NCBI GenBank assembly: GCA_019828565.1
Contig: JAHDYR010000005.1
Coordinates: 1,426,001-1,490,000 of the forward strand
Length of the DNA stretch: 64,000 bases
Source of the DNA: Carpediemonas membranifera
Lineage: Eukaryota > Fornicata
Direction of reading: 5' to 3'
Part shown: piece after piece, positions 27,770-36,653 of the stretch
Layout of the letters: each line of letters starts with the position of its first letter
How positions within the stretch are numbered: position 1 is the stretch's first letter
Made by a program: the position numbers and the translations under genes
The notes under the pieces: model-generated
What the model was told of the DNA's origin: nothing
The model's database searches: none
What the model saw: only the letters and a program-made list of their open reading frames with translations

Positions 27770-28383
27770 CTATATCTCGAGTGGTCGGCTCAGAACATGA
27801 CACAGGGAGGAATCTCGTTTACTGGCCGACCCACGGTCAATGCCGACTGGGGTGATCTCCAACCAAATCATACTAGGCTCATCACAGGGGAAGACAAGCT
27901 CAGCCACCCCTTCTGACTCAGCCACCACTTCAAACCACTTGTTGGCGGTGTCGCGGAAGCAGTAGGGATCCGGTTGGACCTCCGTTGCTTCAATAGGTGC
28001 CACGATAAGAATCTCTTCCTTGGAACGGGTGGCACCCTCGGTCACGCAGACAATGCAAGAAACTTCACACCAGAACCCCTTGAGTCTCCACGGGATCTGA
28101 AGCGGGGTGGGTGTGAAGCAGAGGTCGTCCTCACTGTACCCAGGCAGCAGGCCCGACTGGGAAAATAATCGCGAACTTTGGCAGCGAGATGCAGCTGGCG
28201 GCCACTGAGGAAGACGTTGAAGCAACTATCAGTTGTGGCAAGCCGGTCGACCATGAAGGGCAGCGACTCAAAACCAGTTATTGCATTCTCATCTCGTGGC
28301 CGGTATGCCTCCTTAAACTGTCGACCCGCCCCATGAAGACCGCCAACACAGACTCTCCTGACCCAACACCCGGAAAAGCACAT
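27770..28383 (-). CDS. hypothetical gene in two frames (tiny intron or frameshift)
   Basis: Two overlapping minus-strand frames together look like one gene. The 5' frame ends usefully at FNVFLSGRQLHLAAK; the 3' frame begins SGLLPGYSEDDLCF and continues with KGFWCEVSCIVCVTEG and AELVFPCDEPSMIWLEITP. The total length is 3n+2, so removing 20 nt (starting GTTCGCGATT, ending TTTTCCCAG, about 28157-28176) would join them. Twenty nt is shorter than every other intron here, so a frameshift in a decaying gene is equally possible. The product is unrecognised: Cys- and Trp-containing, mostly beta-like. Confidence 0.38.
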
Positions 28384-28402
28384 TATTTACAACCCCTCAC
28401 AC

Positions 28403-29809
28403 TCACCTCTGCCGCATGGCCACCCGCTGGGCCCCGCTCATTACGACGGCCGGCTCCTCGTGGACAATGCGGGCGGGCGGCACGATGAGCTGGTCGTTCA
28501 CCTCTGATGCAAGATGCTCCCTCAACCAGCCGCGCAGCTCCTCATTCTGAGCGGCAATGGCCGAGTTCTGCTCATAAAGTTTTGTCCGCTCGAGCAGGGT
28601 CGAGTGGAGCTCCTGAAGTCCCCGCTCAACGTTTGTCCACAGCTGTGTGCGGCGGGCAGGGAAAAGATGGCTCAGTCGCTTCCAAAACTCTGACTCGTCG
28701 CGGGCGGGGTCAGTTGACTCGGCCGTCTCGCTTTCGACAAGCCAGTCGAGATCTGGACCCTCGATACCGGCCGAGAGGTACTCAAGACGCTGCCTGAGGT
28801 GACCCACGAGGCCTAGTTCCCGCAGTAGCTGGGTCATCTCGGCGGGTGGTTCCCACTGAATGCCGAGGACCTCGCGGTGGATGGACTGATCGGCGATCAC
28901 GATCTTGGCCAGGCGTGCGATAAACTCTTCTTGATGTAGGGACCATGTTTCGCGGAATCTCTTCGCGTCGTCGGCTTCAAAGTGCTTGAACTTCTCTTGA
29001 AGTTGATGGAAGCGCTCAGTGGCCGCCTTGTAGTCTGCTGTGAGCTTGTCGTTGTCGTGGCGGTGGTGCTTCTCCGACTTCTCGTACGCTGCGACCGCCT
29101 TAGCGAGGAGATCGCCCAGTTTGCCAATCTTACGCTTATTCTGGCTGATGAGGTTGGAAGTCTCGATATCTCTTTCGTTAAGCACCCTGTAGTTGTACTC
29201 AAGCTTCTCTGCGTTCAGCTGGTACGTAGCCCGCATGTCTTCGAGCTGCTGCTCGAGTGTGGCCGCCTCTTGCTCCTTCTCCATCTTCAGGAGCTGGTAC
29301 TCTTCCATATCCTTGCGCCGGGTCTCATCTATCTTCTCGTGGTACTCGGCGATCATCTTCTGGCGCTGCTCTATGCTGCTGACCTCGAGGGCGCGGCGTT
29401 CTTCGACGACGACATCCATCTCTTCGCGGTTGGCTTTGAGAAGATCGCTGCGTTGACGCATGAAGGACTCCTCGAGCTGTGCCAGTTCCTCCTCGTAGTT
29501 CTTCCGCATCTTGTCGAAGTTTGCCTGCATTTGGCTCACGACGTCGCGAATTTCCGTCTCTTGGTTGCGGAGAGTGCGTGCATACTCCTCATCCTTCTGG
29601 GAGAGCTTGTTATCAAGAGATTCAACAAGAGCAGTCTTCGCAGCAAGCACCTCATCGCACTGCCGCTTCAGTTCGTCAAGCTCTTCAAGAATTCTGTATG
29701 GATCAGCCCCTGCGAGCTCCTCAAGCTTGCTCCAGGCTATTTGAAGTGCTTTGCGTGAAGTTTCGGCGTCGCGTTCGGCCAATGCCTTCTCGTCGAGATC
29801 AAGTTCCAT
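28403..29809 (-). CDS. DRC1: nexin-dynein regulatory complex subunit (DRC1/DRC2, NYD-SP28 family)
   Basis: Coiled-coil subunit of the axonemal nexin-dynein regulatory complex, which links doublet microtubules and controls dynein. About 468 aa. The signature NYD-SP28 stretch is clear: KNYEEELAQLEESFMRQR, LLKANREEMD and then QLEDMRATYQLNAEKLEYNYRVL, followed by SQNKRKIGKLGDLL. A later block (HFEADDAKRFRETW) is also family-typical. DRC1 and DRC2 share these motifs; DRC1 is preferred because of the DAKRFRETW segment, but this is not certain. The C-terminal quarter is less conserved. ATG 29809 is used, because an upstream in-frame ATG at 29827 overlaps the putative promoter motif. Confidence 0.82.
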   Translation of the reverse strand: MELDLDEKALAERDAETSRKALQIAWSKLEELAGADPYRILEELDELKRQCDEVLAAKTALVESLDNKLSQKDEEYARTLRNQETEIRDVVSQMQANFDKMRKNYEEELAQLEESFMRQRSDLLKANREEMDVVVEERRALEVSSIEQRQKMIAEYHEKIDETRRKDMEEYQLLKMEKEQEAATLEQQLEDMRATYQLNAEKLEYNYRVLNERDIETSNLISQNKRKIGKLGDLLAKAVAAYEKSEKHHRHDNDKLTADYKAATERFHQLQEKFKHFEADDAKRFRETWSLHQEEFIARLAKIVIADQSIHREVLGIQWEPPAEMTQLLRELGLVGHLRQRLEYLSAGIEGPDLDWLVESETAESTDPARDESEFWKRLSHLFPARRTQLWTNVERGLQELHSTLLERTKLYEQNSAIAAQNEELRGWLREHLASEVNDQLIVPPARIVHEEPAVVMSGAQRVAMRQR

Positions 29810-29826
29810 CGGTGTTGTTCGATGCA

Positions 29827-29836
29827 TAAACTGCAC
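29827..29836 (-). promoter_or_regulatory. GCAGTTT motif upstream of DRC1-like gene
   Basis: GTGCAGTTTA on the coding strand, 17 nt before ATG 29809. Its position argues that the overlapping ATG at 29827 is not the start. Confidence 0.38.
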
Positions 29837-30017
29837 GTTTCGACAATGGAGCGGTTCTGCTGAAACTGTGGCGATACTCTTGCACTCAGCGACCACAAGC
29901 AGTCATATTGTTGCCCATGATCAATCCAACATTCACCCACCAAGCCAAGGAGGAGTCCAAGCACTGCTCCTAGCTCACCCGCAGAGCACCATCCGATGAC
30001 TCACTCCCGAATGCAAT

Positions 30018-30713
30018 TTATCTCCCCCTGCCCCTTCTGTCGCGGCCATTCTCGTCCCTCTCGTGATACTGGACGCTGAGAATAATGTTGTGGAACGGTG
30101 TCCTGTTATACCGCTCAGCAGCGGTCTTAGCAGCCTCGATAGTGCTGAAGTTGACATAACCGAAGCCTCTGGAGGCGCCAGTGTTGTAATCTGTGACAAT
30201 CTTGACCCGGGTGGGGGTTTCCATCGACATGCGGGGTTCGCCAAGCTTGTCGTGGTTAAACAGATCCCGGATCATGTCCTCCGTGATGGTATCCGCAAGG
30301 CCGTCGATACGGCAGCAAGGCTCCTGGTGGCTAGCGACCCGACCCATCGCGCCTGGCTGGCCGCGTTTGGACGGGGGAACATATGCGCCACCAGTAGAGG
30401 CGGGCTGCTCCGGTGCGTGGACAGTGAGATCATCCACGGGAGCGTTGCCCTTGTTGGGGCAATTGATCGTCATGTGAGAACCACCGCAGATACGGCACGC
30501 GAAAGCAACCTTGGCCTCCTCCTTCTTCTTCCCGTCTTCCTCTTCTTGCCTCTTACGGAGCAAAATGACGGATTGGGGAATCAGAGACACAGTCTGAAGC
30601 TCTTCAACAGTGATAAGGTGAATTGGATCCTGATTGGCTTCTACACCAAAGCCAGGGAGCTCAAGACGCTCAGCAACACGACGAGGAACGCGAACCTTCT
30701 GGATCACAGACAT
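30018..30713 (-). CDS. EIF3G: translation initiation factor eIF3 subunit g
   Basis: Subunit of eIF3 that contacts mRNA and helps scanning and reinitiation. 231 aa from ATG 30713. The N-terminal region binds other eIF3 subunits in known homologues. A zinc knuckle, CRICGGSHMTINCP, lies near residue 70. The C-terminal RRM begins CCRIDGLADTITEDMIRDLF, with RNP1 as RGFGYVNFS and the end YNRTPFHNIILSVQ, exactly the eIF3g layout. A basic RDRRGRGR tail follows. The frame is open upstream to an ATG at 30776, but that would place the start inside the region shared with the divergent KRR1 promoter, so 30713 is preferred. Confidence 0.92.
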   Translation of the reverse strand: MSVIQKVRVPRRVAERLELPGFGVEANQDPIHLITVEELQTVSLIPQSVILLRKRQEEEDGKKKEEAKVAFACRICGGSHMTINCPNKGNAPVDDLTVHAPEQPASTGGAYVPPSKRGQPGAMGRVASHQEPCCRIDGLADTITEDMIRDLFNHDKLGEPRMSMETPTRVKIVTDYNTGASRGFGYVNFSTIEAAKTAAERYNRTPFHNIILSVQYHERDENGRDRRGRGR

Positions 30714-30805
30714 ATTGGCTGAGTTCTGACGAGTTTGCGTTTCGACTTCCCCAGAGTCGATTCTTATTCTGCACATTTGAGCGGAGCTCTATCTGAAGAA
30801 CAGTG

Positions 30806-31846
30806 ATGGGCCGGGACGAATACGTCGATCCATATAGCGATGGACTTGATAAGGCGAAGCAAGCTCCGTTTTCGCGCGGAGATATGAAGTGTGGCCATCT
30901 TTTCGAGGCCACAACATACTCTGTTCGCTTTCCGACCTATCGCGAGGAGTATGTCCGCAACAACTGGGCTCAAATCAACGCTGCAATCAAAGAACTTGAT
31001 CTCAAGACCGAACTGAACCTTATTGAGGGCACCATGTCCGTTGAGACCACTCGTAAGACGTGGGACCCATACTCTATCATCAAGGCCCGTGACTTCCTCA
31101 CAATGGTCGCCCGCTCTGTAGACCTCGACCATGCTTCGAAGATCCTTGAAGATGACGTGTATTACGAGATTATGGATATTTACAAGTTGTGCACCGGCGA
31201 CGACGAGAAATTCCGCAAGCGTCGCCAGCGCCTGATCGGTCCCTCGGGCGCCACACTCAAGGCGATCGAAATGCTCTCGAACTGCTACGTCATGGTGCAG
31301 GGTAAGACTGTGTGCATCATCGGAAGCCTCCACGGCATCAAGGACGTCAAGGACGTAGTCGCCGACTGCATGAAGAACATCCACCCCGTCTTTGATGTCC
31401 AGAAACTCATGGTTAAGAACGAGCTGAAGAATGACGACCGCATGTCTGACAAGGACTGGACGCATCTCTATCCCCAGCTCGAGAAGACCCACACCGGGCA
31501 TAAGAAGCCGCATAAGGTCCGTAACAAGGGCGAGTACAACCCCTTCCCCGAGCCCCAGAAGCCTAGTCGGCTGGACAAGCAGATGGAGTCTGGCGAGTAC
31601 TTCATGGTCGGTGCGGGTAAGAGGAAGGCAGACCATATCCTAGAGGCACAGAAGGAGCGCAAGGACGCCGTAAGAGAGGCGGAGAAGAGCGAGAAGCGGG
31701 CTCGGACGGAGGAGATGTCAGAGAAGAAGCGGCTGAAAATGGAAAGAATGAACAAGCACGCGGGCGAGACCAAGGAGGAGCGGAACGCCCGCAAGGCCGC
31801 ACGGAAGGCGGAGAAGGCTGCTATGAAGGCTGCTCGGGCTGAATGA
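30806..31846 (+). CDS. KRR1: KRR1 small-subunit processome component
   Basis: Nucleolar KH-domain protein needed for 18S rRNA processing and 40S assembly. 346 aa. Typical blocks are FEATTYSVRFPTYREEYVR, the KTWDPYSIIKARDFL motif, RRQRLIGPSGATLKAIEMLSN (KH-type GxxG) and the KNIHPVFDVQKLM segment. The KPSRLDKQMESGEYFM block and a long Lys/Arg/Glu-rich C-terminal helix follow. It is divergent from eIF3g with a 92-nt gap that contains TTATTCTGCACATTT. ATG 30806 is taken because the preceding in-frame codon is GTG. Confidence 0.95.
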   Translation: MGRDEYVDPYSDGLDKAKQAPFSRGDMKCGHLFEATTYSVRFPTYREEYVRNNWAQINAAIKELDLKTELNLIEGTMSVETTRKTWDPYSIIKARDFLTMVARSVDLDHASKILEDDVYYEIMDIYKLCTGDDEKFRKRRQRLIGPSGATLKAIEMLSNCYVMVQGKTVCIIGSLHGIKDVKDVVADCMKNIHPVFDVQKLMVKNELKNDDRMSDKDWTHLYPQLEKTHTGHKKPHKVRNKGEYNPFPEPQKPSRLDKQMESGEYFMVGAGKRKADHILEAQKERKDAVREAEKSEKRARTEEMSEKKRLKMERMNKHAGETKEERNARKAARKAEKAAMKAARAE

Positions 31847-32083
31847 GTTGCTGAAAGGCCACGGATTGTTAAATTGCGGATTTACGGTGTCTTCACGGTC
31901 TGTCTGAGTTGAGTCCAAGAAATTTGGGCCAAGATCGATCCGCGCAGAAGTCGCCGCAAGAGGCTTCACAGACCTCACATAGGACAACAATGGCCCTTCT
32001 GCCAGCCTGGCGAGATAGTCCTGATTCGCAGGTGATACGGAAATCTGGAGGAAGCAGCGAATCCGATTGTGTTGACCTACACC

Positions 32084-33676
32084 ATGAACGATCGAGATGC
32101 TTTGAAAGAGCAGCTCAAGACTGCATTTATACATACGAAACTCCTTTCATCCCAGCTGGGCGGTAATTTGCCTTCGCTTGTTCAGAACGCTTTCTATCGT
32201 GAGTTCAACTGTCCAATGAACATCCATCACGACGAGCTGCACAGAGAATCATCCGTCGATGATCTCGCTTCTATTCTCGCGAACCTCGGCCCTCTTTCCA
32301 ACGCTACGGCTGCTAATCTCATCGACCATGCTCGCGCCCGAATCCCAGGCATCCCGCCCACCTCAGCGCGCACACGTGCCGTCCGCCGCGCCCTGGACCA
32401 TAACCAGCTCCACACCCAGTTCTACACTACGATCTGGGCCATACTCATGGAGGCAGACGCCGACCCCGATCTCACGGACTCTGCCGATCGATGTGAGTCC
32501 CCACGCATGGAGAAACGCTACCCTGCCCACGCCAAGTGCCTCTGGTTCCTGTGCAAGCGGTTCTTCTCTGCTCTCACAGTTGCTGAGGCCGACGGCCGAC
32601 GTCAGTCCCTCGGCAGCCCCAACCAGCCCGTGCACTTCGCCTTGTTCTCGGGCAGGCTGTTCGCTAGAGGATGGAACAAGGGCTCTGAGACCGGTGTACT
32701 CTCCGTCGTGCCCGTCATCCGCTCCTATCGCCGCGTGGGTGTGCCCTTCGTCGAGGACCATGTTGGCTCGGGTTCGAACTCCTTTATCATCACGCCCAAG
32801 GGCACATATCTCTGGGGCAAGAACGAGTACGGCGAGCTGGGCCTCGGCCACCGCAACCCCATGCTGCCGGCCCGGATGATGTGCCCCAGATCCCCCGCCG
32901 TCGCGGAGATCAGGGTTCTCATGCGACCCTGGCACATCCACGACGCCGTCCCCCAAGCCCTCGTCCTCCGCCGCTGCGGGGTGCTAAACACCACTGCCGG
33001 TCTCATTGTCGCGGGCATGAACGACGAGGGCCAGCTCGGCCTGCCCGTCGACGAGGACAAACCGTGCGTCCAGGACTTTACAGAGATCGACCTGCCCCAC
33101 CGTATGAGAGGGGCTCGTCTCCTCATACCCTCCCCAGAGGCTGAGAGGTTCGGGGTGAGGTTTGGGTCGACAGTATTCCTCCCCGGCCCAAACGACTGCG
33201 GGCAGGCCGGGCAGGGGCATGTTCAGAGAGTCGAGTCGTTCATGGAGGTCCCCTTCGACGTCACGTGGGCCTGGCTCATGCCCAAGACCACTGTCTTCCT
33301 CACCCGGGGCCGCATGGTCTTGGCGGGTAGGGTCACCCCGGAGCTCTCTCCTTTCACTCCCGTGGTGGAGGGCCAAAACTGCGTGACTCCCACGACGATG
33401 GCTCTGCCCATTGATACGTCCGCCGCAGCTATCAGCGACGGCTTCATCTGCCTCGTCCGCGGCCGCACCTCTTCCGGAGTCCTCGTGACCTCCGACGGCC
33501 CTGTTGCATGGACCCACCCCGCCCCCGTCACCCACGTCATTTACAACACGCTGGCAGGGTATTTCTTGGAGACTGAAGGTGAATGGACTCAGATCACGGC
33601 TGGCGAGCTCATGGGGGCCGAACTCCCCGCATTGGACAGGAATTTGGACGTCAGTCTCGTTCCTGTGGGCGTGTAG
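32084..33676 (+). CDS. RCC1-repeat-like protein
   Basis: A 530-aa protein with RCC1/BLIP-II-type beta-propeller repeats in its C-terminal two thirds: LWGKNEYGELGLGH (near residue 255), GMNDEGQLGLPVDED (near 320) and GPNDCGQAGQGH (near 370). Each has the G-x-N-x-x-G-x-L/A-G core. Outer repeats are degenerate. The N-terminal 200 residues are alpha-helical, with no recognised domain; they include a Cys/Phe-rich KCLWFLCKRFFSAL segment. Many protist RCC1-like proteins are not Ran exchange factors, so a GEF role is not claimed. ATG 32084 is the first in frame. Confidence 0.78.
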   Translation: MNDRDALKEQLKTAFIHTKLLSSQLGGNLPSLVQNAFYREFNCPMNIHHDELHRESSVDDLASILANLGPLSNATAANLIDHARARIPGIPPTSARTRAVRRALDHNQLHTQFYTTIWAILMEADADPDLTDSADRCESPRMEKRYPAHAKCLWFLCKRFFSALTVAEADGRRQSLGSPNQPVHFALFSGRLFARGWNKGSETGVLSVVPVIRSYRRVGVPFVEDHVGSGSNSFIITPKGTYLWGKNEYGELGLGHRNPMLPARMMCPRSPAVAEIRVLMRPWHIHDAVPQALVLRRCGVLNTTAGLIVAGMNDEGQLGLPVDEDKPCVQDFTEIDLPHRMRGARLLIPSPEAERFGVRFGSTVFLPGPNDCGQAGQGHVQRVESFMEVPFDVTWAWLMPKTTVFLTRGRMVLAGRVTPELSPFTPVVEGQNCVTPTTMALPIDTSAAAISDGFICLVRGRTSSGVLVTSDGPVAWTHPAPVTHVIYNTLAGYFLETEGEWTQITAGELMGAELPALDRNLDVSLVPVGV

Positions 33677-33766
33677 TAGCGGTTTACGGGTCGTTTTAAT
33701 GAACTGTGGCTTATTATGAACATAAATAAACTGATTGGTCGTGGTTCGCGAGAAAAAAGTCGGGTT

Positions 33767-34909
33767 TTAATTCTTGGCGACGTGGGAGAAGCAGTCGACG
33801 AAATCAGCAAAAGAGGCCGACCCCGGATGGTTCTTGAGCTTGGCCGCGTTGGTGCTCATAGCCTTTGCATACTCCTCCACCTGCTCCGCTGAAATGTCCG
33901 CCTTGAGACCGGGGCATATTTCTTGAAGCAGAGCATCAAACTGCTCAATCGAGTCCATGCCAACCATCGCAAGAACCTCTGCCACGCGAGCCGCGAGCCT
34001 CTCCTCGCGCATGCACATTTTCATATAGGGAGCGTATGTAGCTAGGTTCGCCTTGCCGTGCGGCATACCATGGGAATACGTGAGAACGTAGCCCATACCG
34101 TGGGGCAGGGACGTAGCGGTCTGGGTGATCGTGATACCGCCCAGAGTCGATGCGGCCATCCACTTGGCACGGGTGTCGAAGGAAGGCTCCGCGGTGAACA
34201 CAGCGCGAAGAGCGGGAAGAGTCTCGGCAAAAAGACGCATGCCGGCCAGGGCGGTGGCGTCGGAGGTAGGGGTAGCGTTGGTACCGAGGTAGCCTTCGAA
34301 GTTGTGGCTGAATGCGTCCAGCACGGTGCTCATGGTCACGTCGGCGGGCAGGCTCTTTGTGTAGCGAGCGTCCATGAGAGAAATAGTGGGGAACACCCGT
34401 TCGGGGATGGATAGCTTGGTGCCGAAGTCGTGGTAGGTCAGGATGGAGAAGGGAGTGGCCTCAGTGCCTGTTCCCGCGGTAGTCGGCACGGCGACGAGGG
34501 GAATCATGTCCGTCGGCCCGATCTTAGTCATCCCGGTGCCGAGGTTGCCCTTAAGGCCGATAGAGATGGCCTTGGCAGCATCAATGGGGCTGCCACCGCC
34601 GATGGCGACGATGTAATCAGGGCAGTGGTCCTTGTGGGCCGCGATGGCCGCATTCACAGAGTCGATGGAGGGATTCTGCTCGATCTGGTCGAAGACGGCG
34701 TACTCAATGTCGTTTTCCTTGAAGAAGGAAGCAAGATCGTCCCATGCTCCGCTGCGCTGGGCCGAAGAACCACCAGTGATCACAAGGAAACGCTTGCCCA
34801 GGGAAAGGAGACGTTCTTTCGCGATTTCAAAGACGTTATGCTCCTCGGTGGCGAAGATAGGTTCAGTGGGGAGAATAGAGGAGCTGAAGTGCTCTGTGAT
34901 CGATACCAT
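33767..34909 (-). CDS. iron-containing alcohol dehydrogenase
   Basis: Group III (Fe2+-dependent) alcohol dehydrogenase, probably NAD(P)H-linked reduction of aldehydes, a fermentative role in anaerobes. 380 aa, the normal length. The dinucleotide site is IGGGSPIDAAK near residue 103, followed by PTTAGTGTEAT. The metal ligands appear as DAFSHNFEGY (D and H four apart), LPHGMGYVL and SHGMPHGKAN. Such genes in protists are often of bacterial origin, but that cannot be judged here. ATG 34909 gives the usual N-terminus; the frame is open further upstream without conserved sequence. A second, partial copy of its 3' end lies at 3807-3896. Confidence 0.93.
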   Translation of the reverse strand: MVSITEHFSSSILPTEPIFATEEHNVFEIAKERLLSLGKRFLVITGGSSAQRSGAWDDLASFFKENDIEYAVFDQIEQNPSIDSVNAAIAAHKDHCPDYIVAIGGGSPIDAAKAISIGLKGNLGTGMTKIGPTDMIPLVAVPTTAGTGTEATPFSILTYHDFGTKLSIPERVFPTISLMDARYTKSLPADVTMSTVLDAFSHNFEGYLGTNATPTSDATALAGMRLFAETLPALRAVFTAEPSFDTRAKWMAASTLGGITITQTATSLPHGMGYVLTYSHGMPHGKANLATYAPYMKMCMREERLAARVAEVLAMVGMDSIEQFDALLQEICPGLKADISAEQVEEYAKAMSTNAAKLKNHPGSASFADFVDCFSHVAKN

Positions 34910-35280
34910 TCGGCTGTTCGGTTCTTTCTTCGAGTCGCGAAGGGTCACGCCGACACAACCTGCGCCAGCACAGCGTATGACGGCGTAGACATGACTGGGT
35001 ATCACATCTCCAACGCAGCTCAAATATGGCGGCGTAGTAAGCACTTGACTATTCTGAAGTTCACCGTCGTAAGGCTCATCACACTTGCCCTAGCACTCTG
35101 CCCTAGTAAGCCCAGAAGCAAGGGACATGACCATGGTGTGCTGCGCAGGATTAGAATTGTTGAGTCCAAAACACACAGTGATCCGAGCAGCATCAGGATC
35201 GCAGTGTGGTTCATCATACTCTATCAATCGTGCGCTGCATATCACGCGCGCTGCAGCGCGTGCTTGCTCAACTTAGCAAG
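34910..35280. other. intergenic, left flank of Fanzor-like element
   Basis: Contains the left 37-bp direct repeat (35134-35170) and a GC-rich palindromic run near 35232-35263 (CGCGCGCTGCAGCGCG). No gene supported. Confidence 0.45.
35134..35170 (+). repeat. direct repeat, left copy, flanking Fanzor-like element
   Basis: Shares GCGCAGGATTAGAAT and TTGAGTC-AAA with 36570-36606 over 37 bp, with five or so differences. Both copies read through in the plus frame as RRIRI(V/L)ESK. Confidence 0.75.
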
Positions 35281-36236
35281 TTAATGATAGCAAGGAAGAG
35301 CACCTCTCTGGGAGTCGTAGTGGAAAGGAGATTGCTCTATCTGATCTGAAGTTGCATCGAAGGAGCACCAAAGGATGTTCTCGCTGGTGCTCTTATCTCG
35401 GTGAGAGAGATTGAGAAGTATGTCTCTCTGCTCGGGATGCCGACGAAGCCGTTCAACGTGCCATGGAGCTCCCTCGCACGCGGGATTCTGGCAGAGCATG
35501 GTGCGGTGTGTGTGCACCACACGTCTGAAGTGTGCTTTGCAGTATGGGCACACGATGGAAGTGCGGAATTCCGAAACCATGTGCGCACTCACGACGACGT
35601 TGTGCCGGAGCATGATGCCAGGAAGTGCTCGAGCAAAGTGGCGGTACGGAGCACACGAGGGAGTGCCGGCGGAACCGAACAGTGCAGCCCCATACGCGAC
35701 TTTGAGGTGAATGGGCTCCGGGGGCGCCCGCCGAGATCATCCAGGAGTTGACGTCCAGCCCGGGCGAAGTGCTTCAGGCGCATACAGTGATTGGCAAAAG
35801 TCGCACGGCGGAAACACTTTCTCGTCCCCTCGTTGATGATCTGAACGATGTTCTCATGGACAAACCTAATCGACTGTTTGAGAGCCTCTAGACTTGTCGT
35901 TTTGAACGATGCTGCGCTCATATTCACGCGGAAAGAGGGGGTGGCAGTGTAGCCACACTTAGCGAGTACGCCAGATACACTCTGCCCGTCTGGGCGGCGG
36001 ATCGTGTAGCCGCCCAGCGACCGAGCACCAGGGTCGAAGCCCATGAGAGCTTGAATGTGCGGGGCAGGAGTAGCTTCGGCGTCATCCTGACCGAGCCGAG
36101 CCCGCTTGTTATTGCTACCCTTTTTGTACGTGGGCCGGTCAGCCACCCGACCGCCACTGTATTTCTCGCGACCCACCCAAACCGTCACAGCAACGGAGAC
36201 CCCGTCTGTCTTCACAGAGAGCACTGCATCGATCAT
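35281..36236 (-). pseudogene. Fanzor/TnpB-like RNA-guided nuclease, frameshifted
   Basis: Decayed gene of the eukaryotic TnpB (Fanzor) family. The 5' frame (36236 down to about 35700) has TDGVSVAV and the RuvC-I motif GFDPGARSLGG. The 3' frame (about 35730-35281) continues with HLKVAYGAALFGSAG, HMVSEFRTS, a C4 zinc ribbon (CPYC, then CQNPAC) and RuvC-III HRDKSTSENILW. The order D, about 160 residues, T-S-x-x-C4 finger, R-D is the published Fanzor signature. The two frames differ by one base near 35690-35725; the 3' frame has a stop just upstream of the overlap. An in-frame stop precedes the first ATG and the usual N-terminal domain is missing, so it is both truncated and frameshifted. Confidence 0.82.
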
Positions 36237-36653
36237 TTCTTTTCAGGGTTCATCAGCTGGCAGCATCCCTCAAAACACAAGAAACCAGCATCATACAGCA
36301 CAAAGCGTCTTTACTACTAGCTACAACCGCTTTCCACCACTAGTGTCTCTCACAACAGACGAAGATGACGAAGACGACGACGTCATGAGCTTCAGACGCC
36401 GGCAATGGACGACAGATGAGCGCGTAACAGACGAGCACAGACGCGAAAGAAGACAGCAGCGTTCGACACAGACGATGGACGACAGACGACGCATCTTTTC
36501 GTGCAGACCGACGACTGAAAGCACGACAGACCGATTGTACAGACAATGGCTGAAGAGGGTGAGTGGAGGTAGTGTGCCGCGCAGGATTAGAATACTTGAG
36601 TCTAAATCTCTGGAGTTCATCCCAGGGGGGTCGACAGCTTAAGTCACCTTTAC
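36237..36653. other. right flank of Fanzor-like element
   Basis: A plus-strand frame is open to 36642 (Arg/Asp-rich, with DEDDEDDDVMSFRRRQW and DEHRRERRQQR) and ends through the right direct repeat. It overlaps the Fanzor-like gene antisense and has no recognised domain. It could be an accessory ORF or chance. Confidence 0.35.
36570..36606 (+). repeat. direct repeat, right copy, flanking Fanzor-like element
   Basis: Partner of 35134-35170, 1.4 kb away in the same orientation, on the other side of the Fanzor-like gene. Confidence 0.75.

Noticed and set aside
35589-35740. Third minus-strand frame (APGAHSPQSRVWGC...) through the Fanzor-like gene
   Set aside because: It has no TnpB/Fanzor motif; the HLKVAYGAALF frame next to it carries the conserved sequence.
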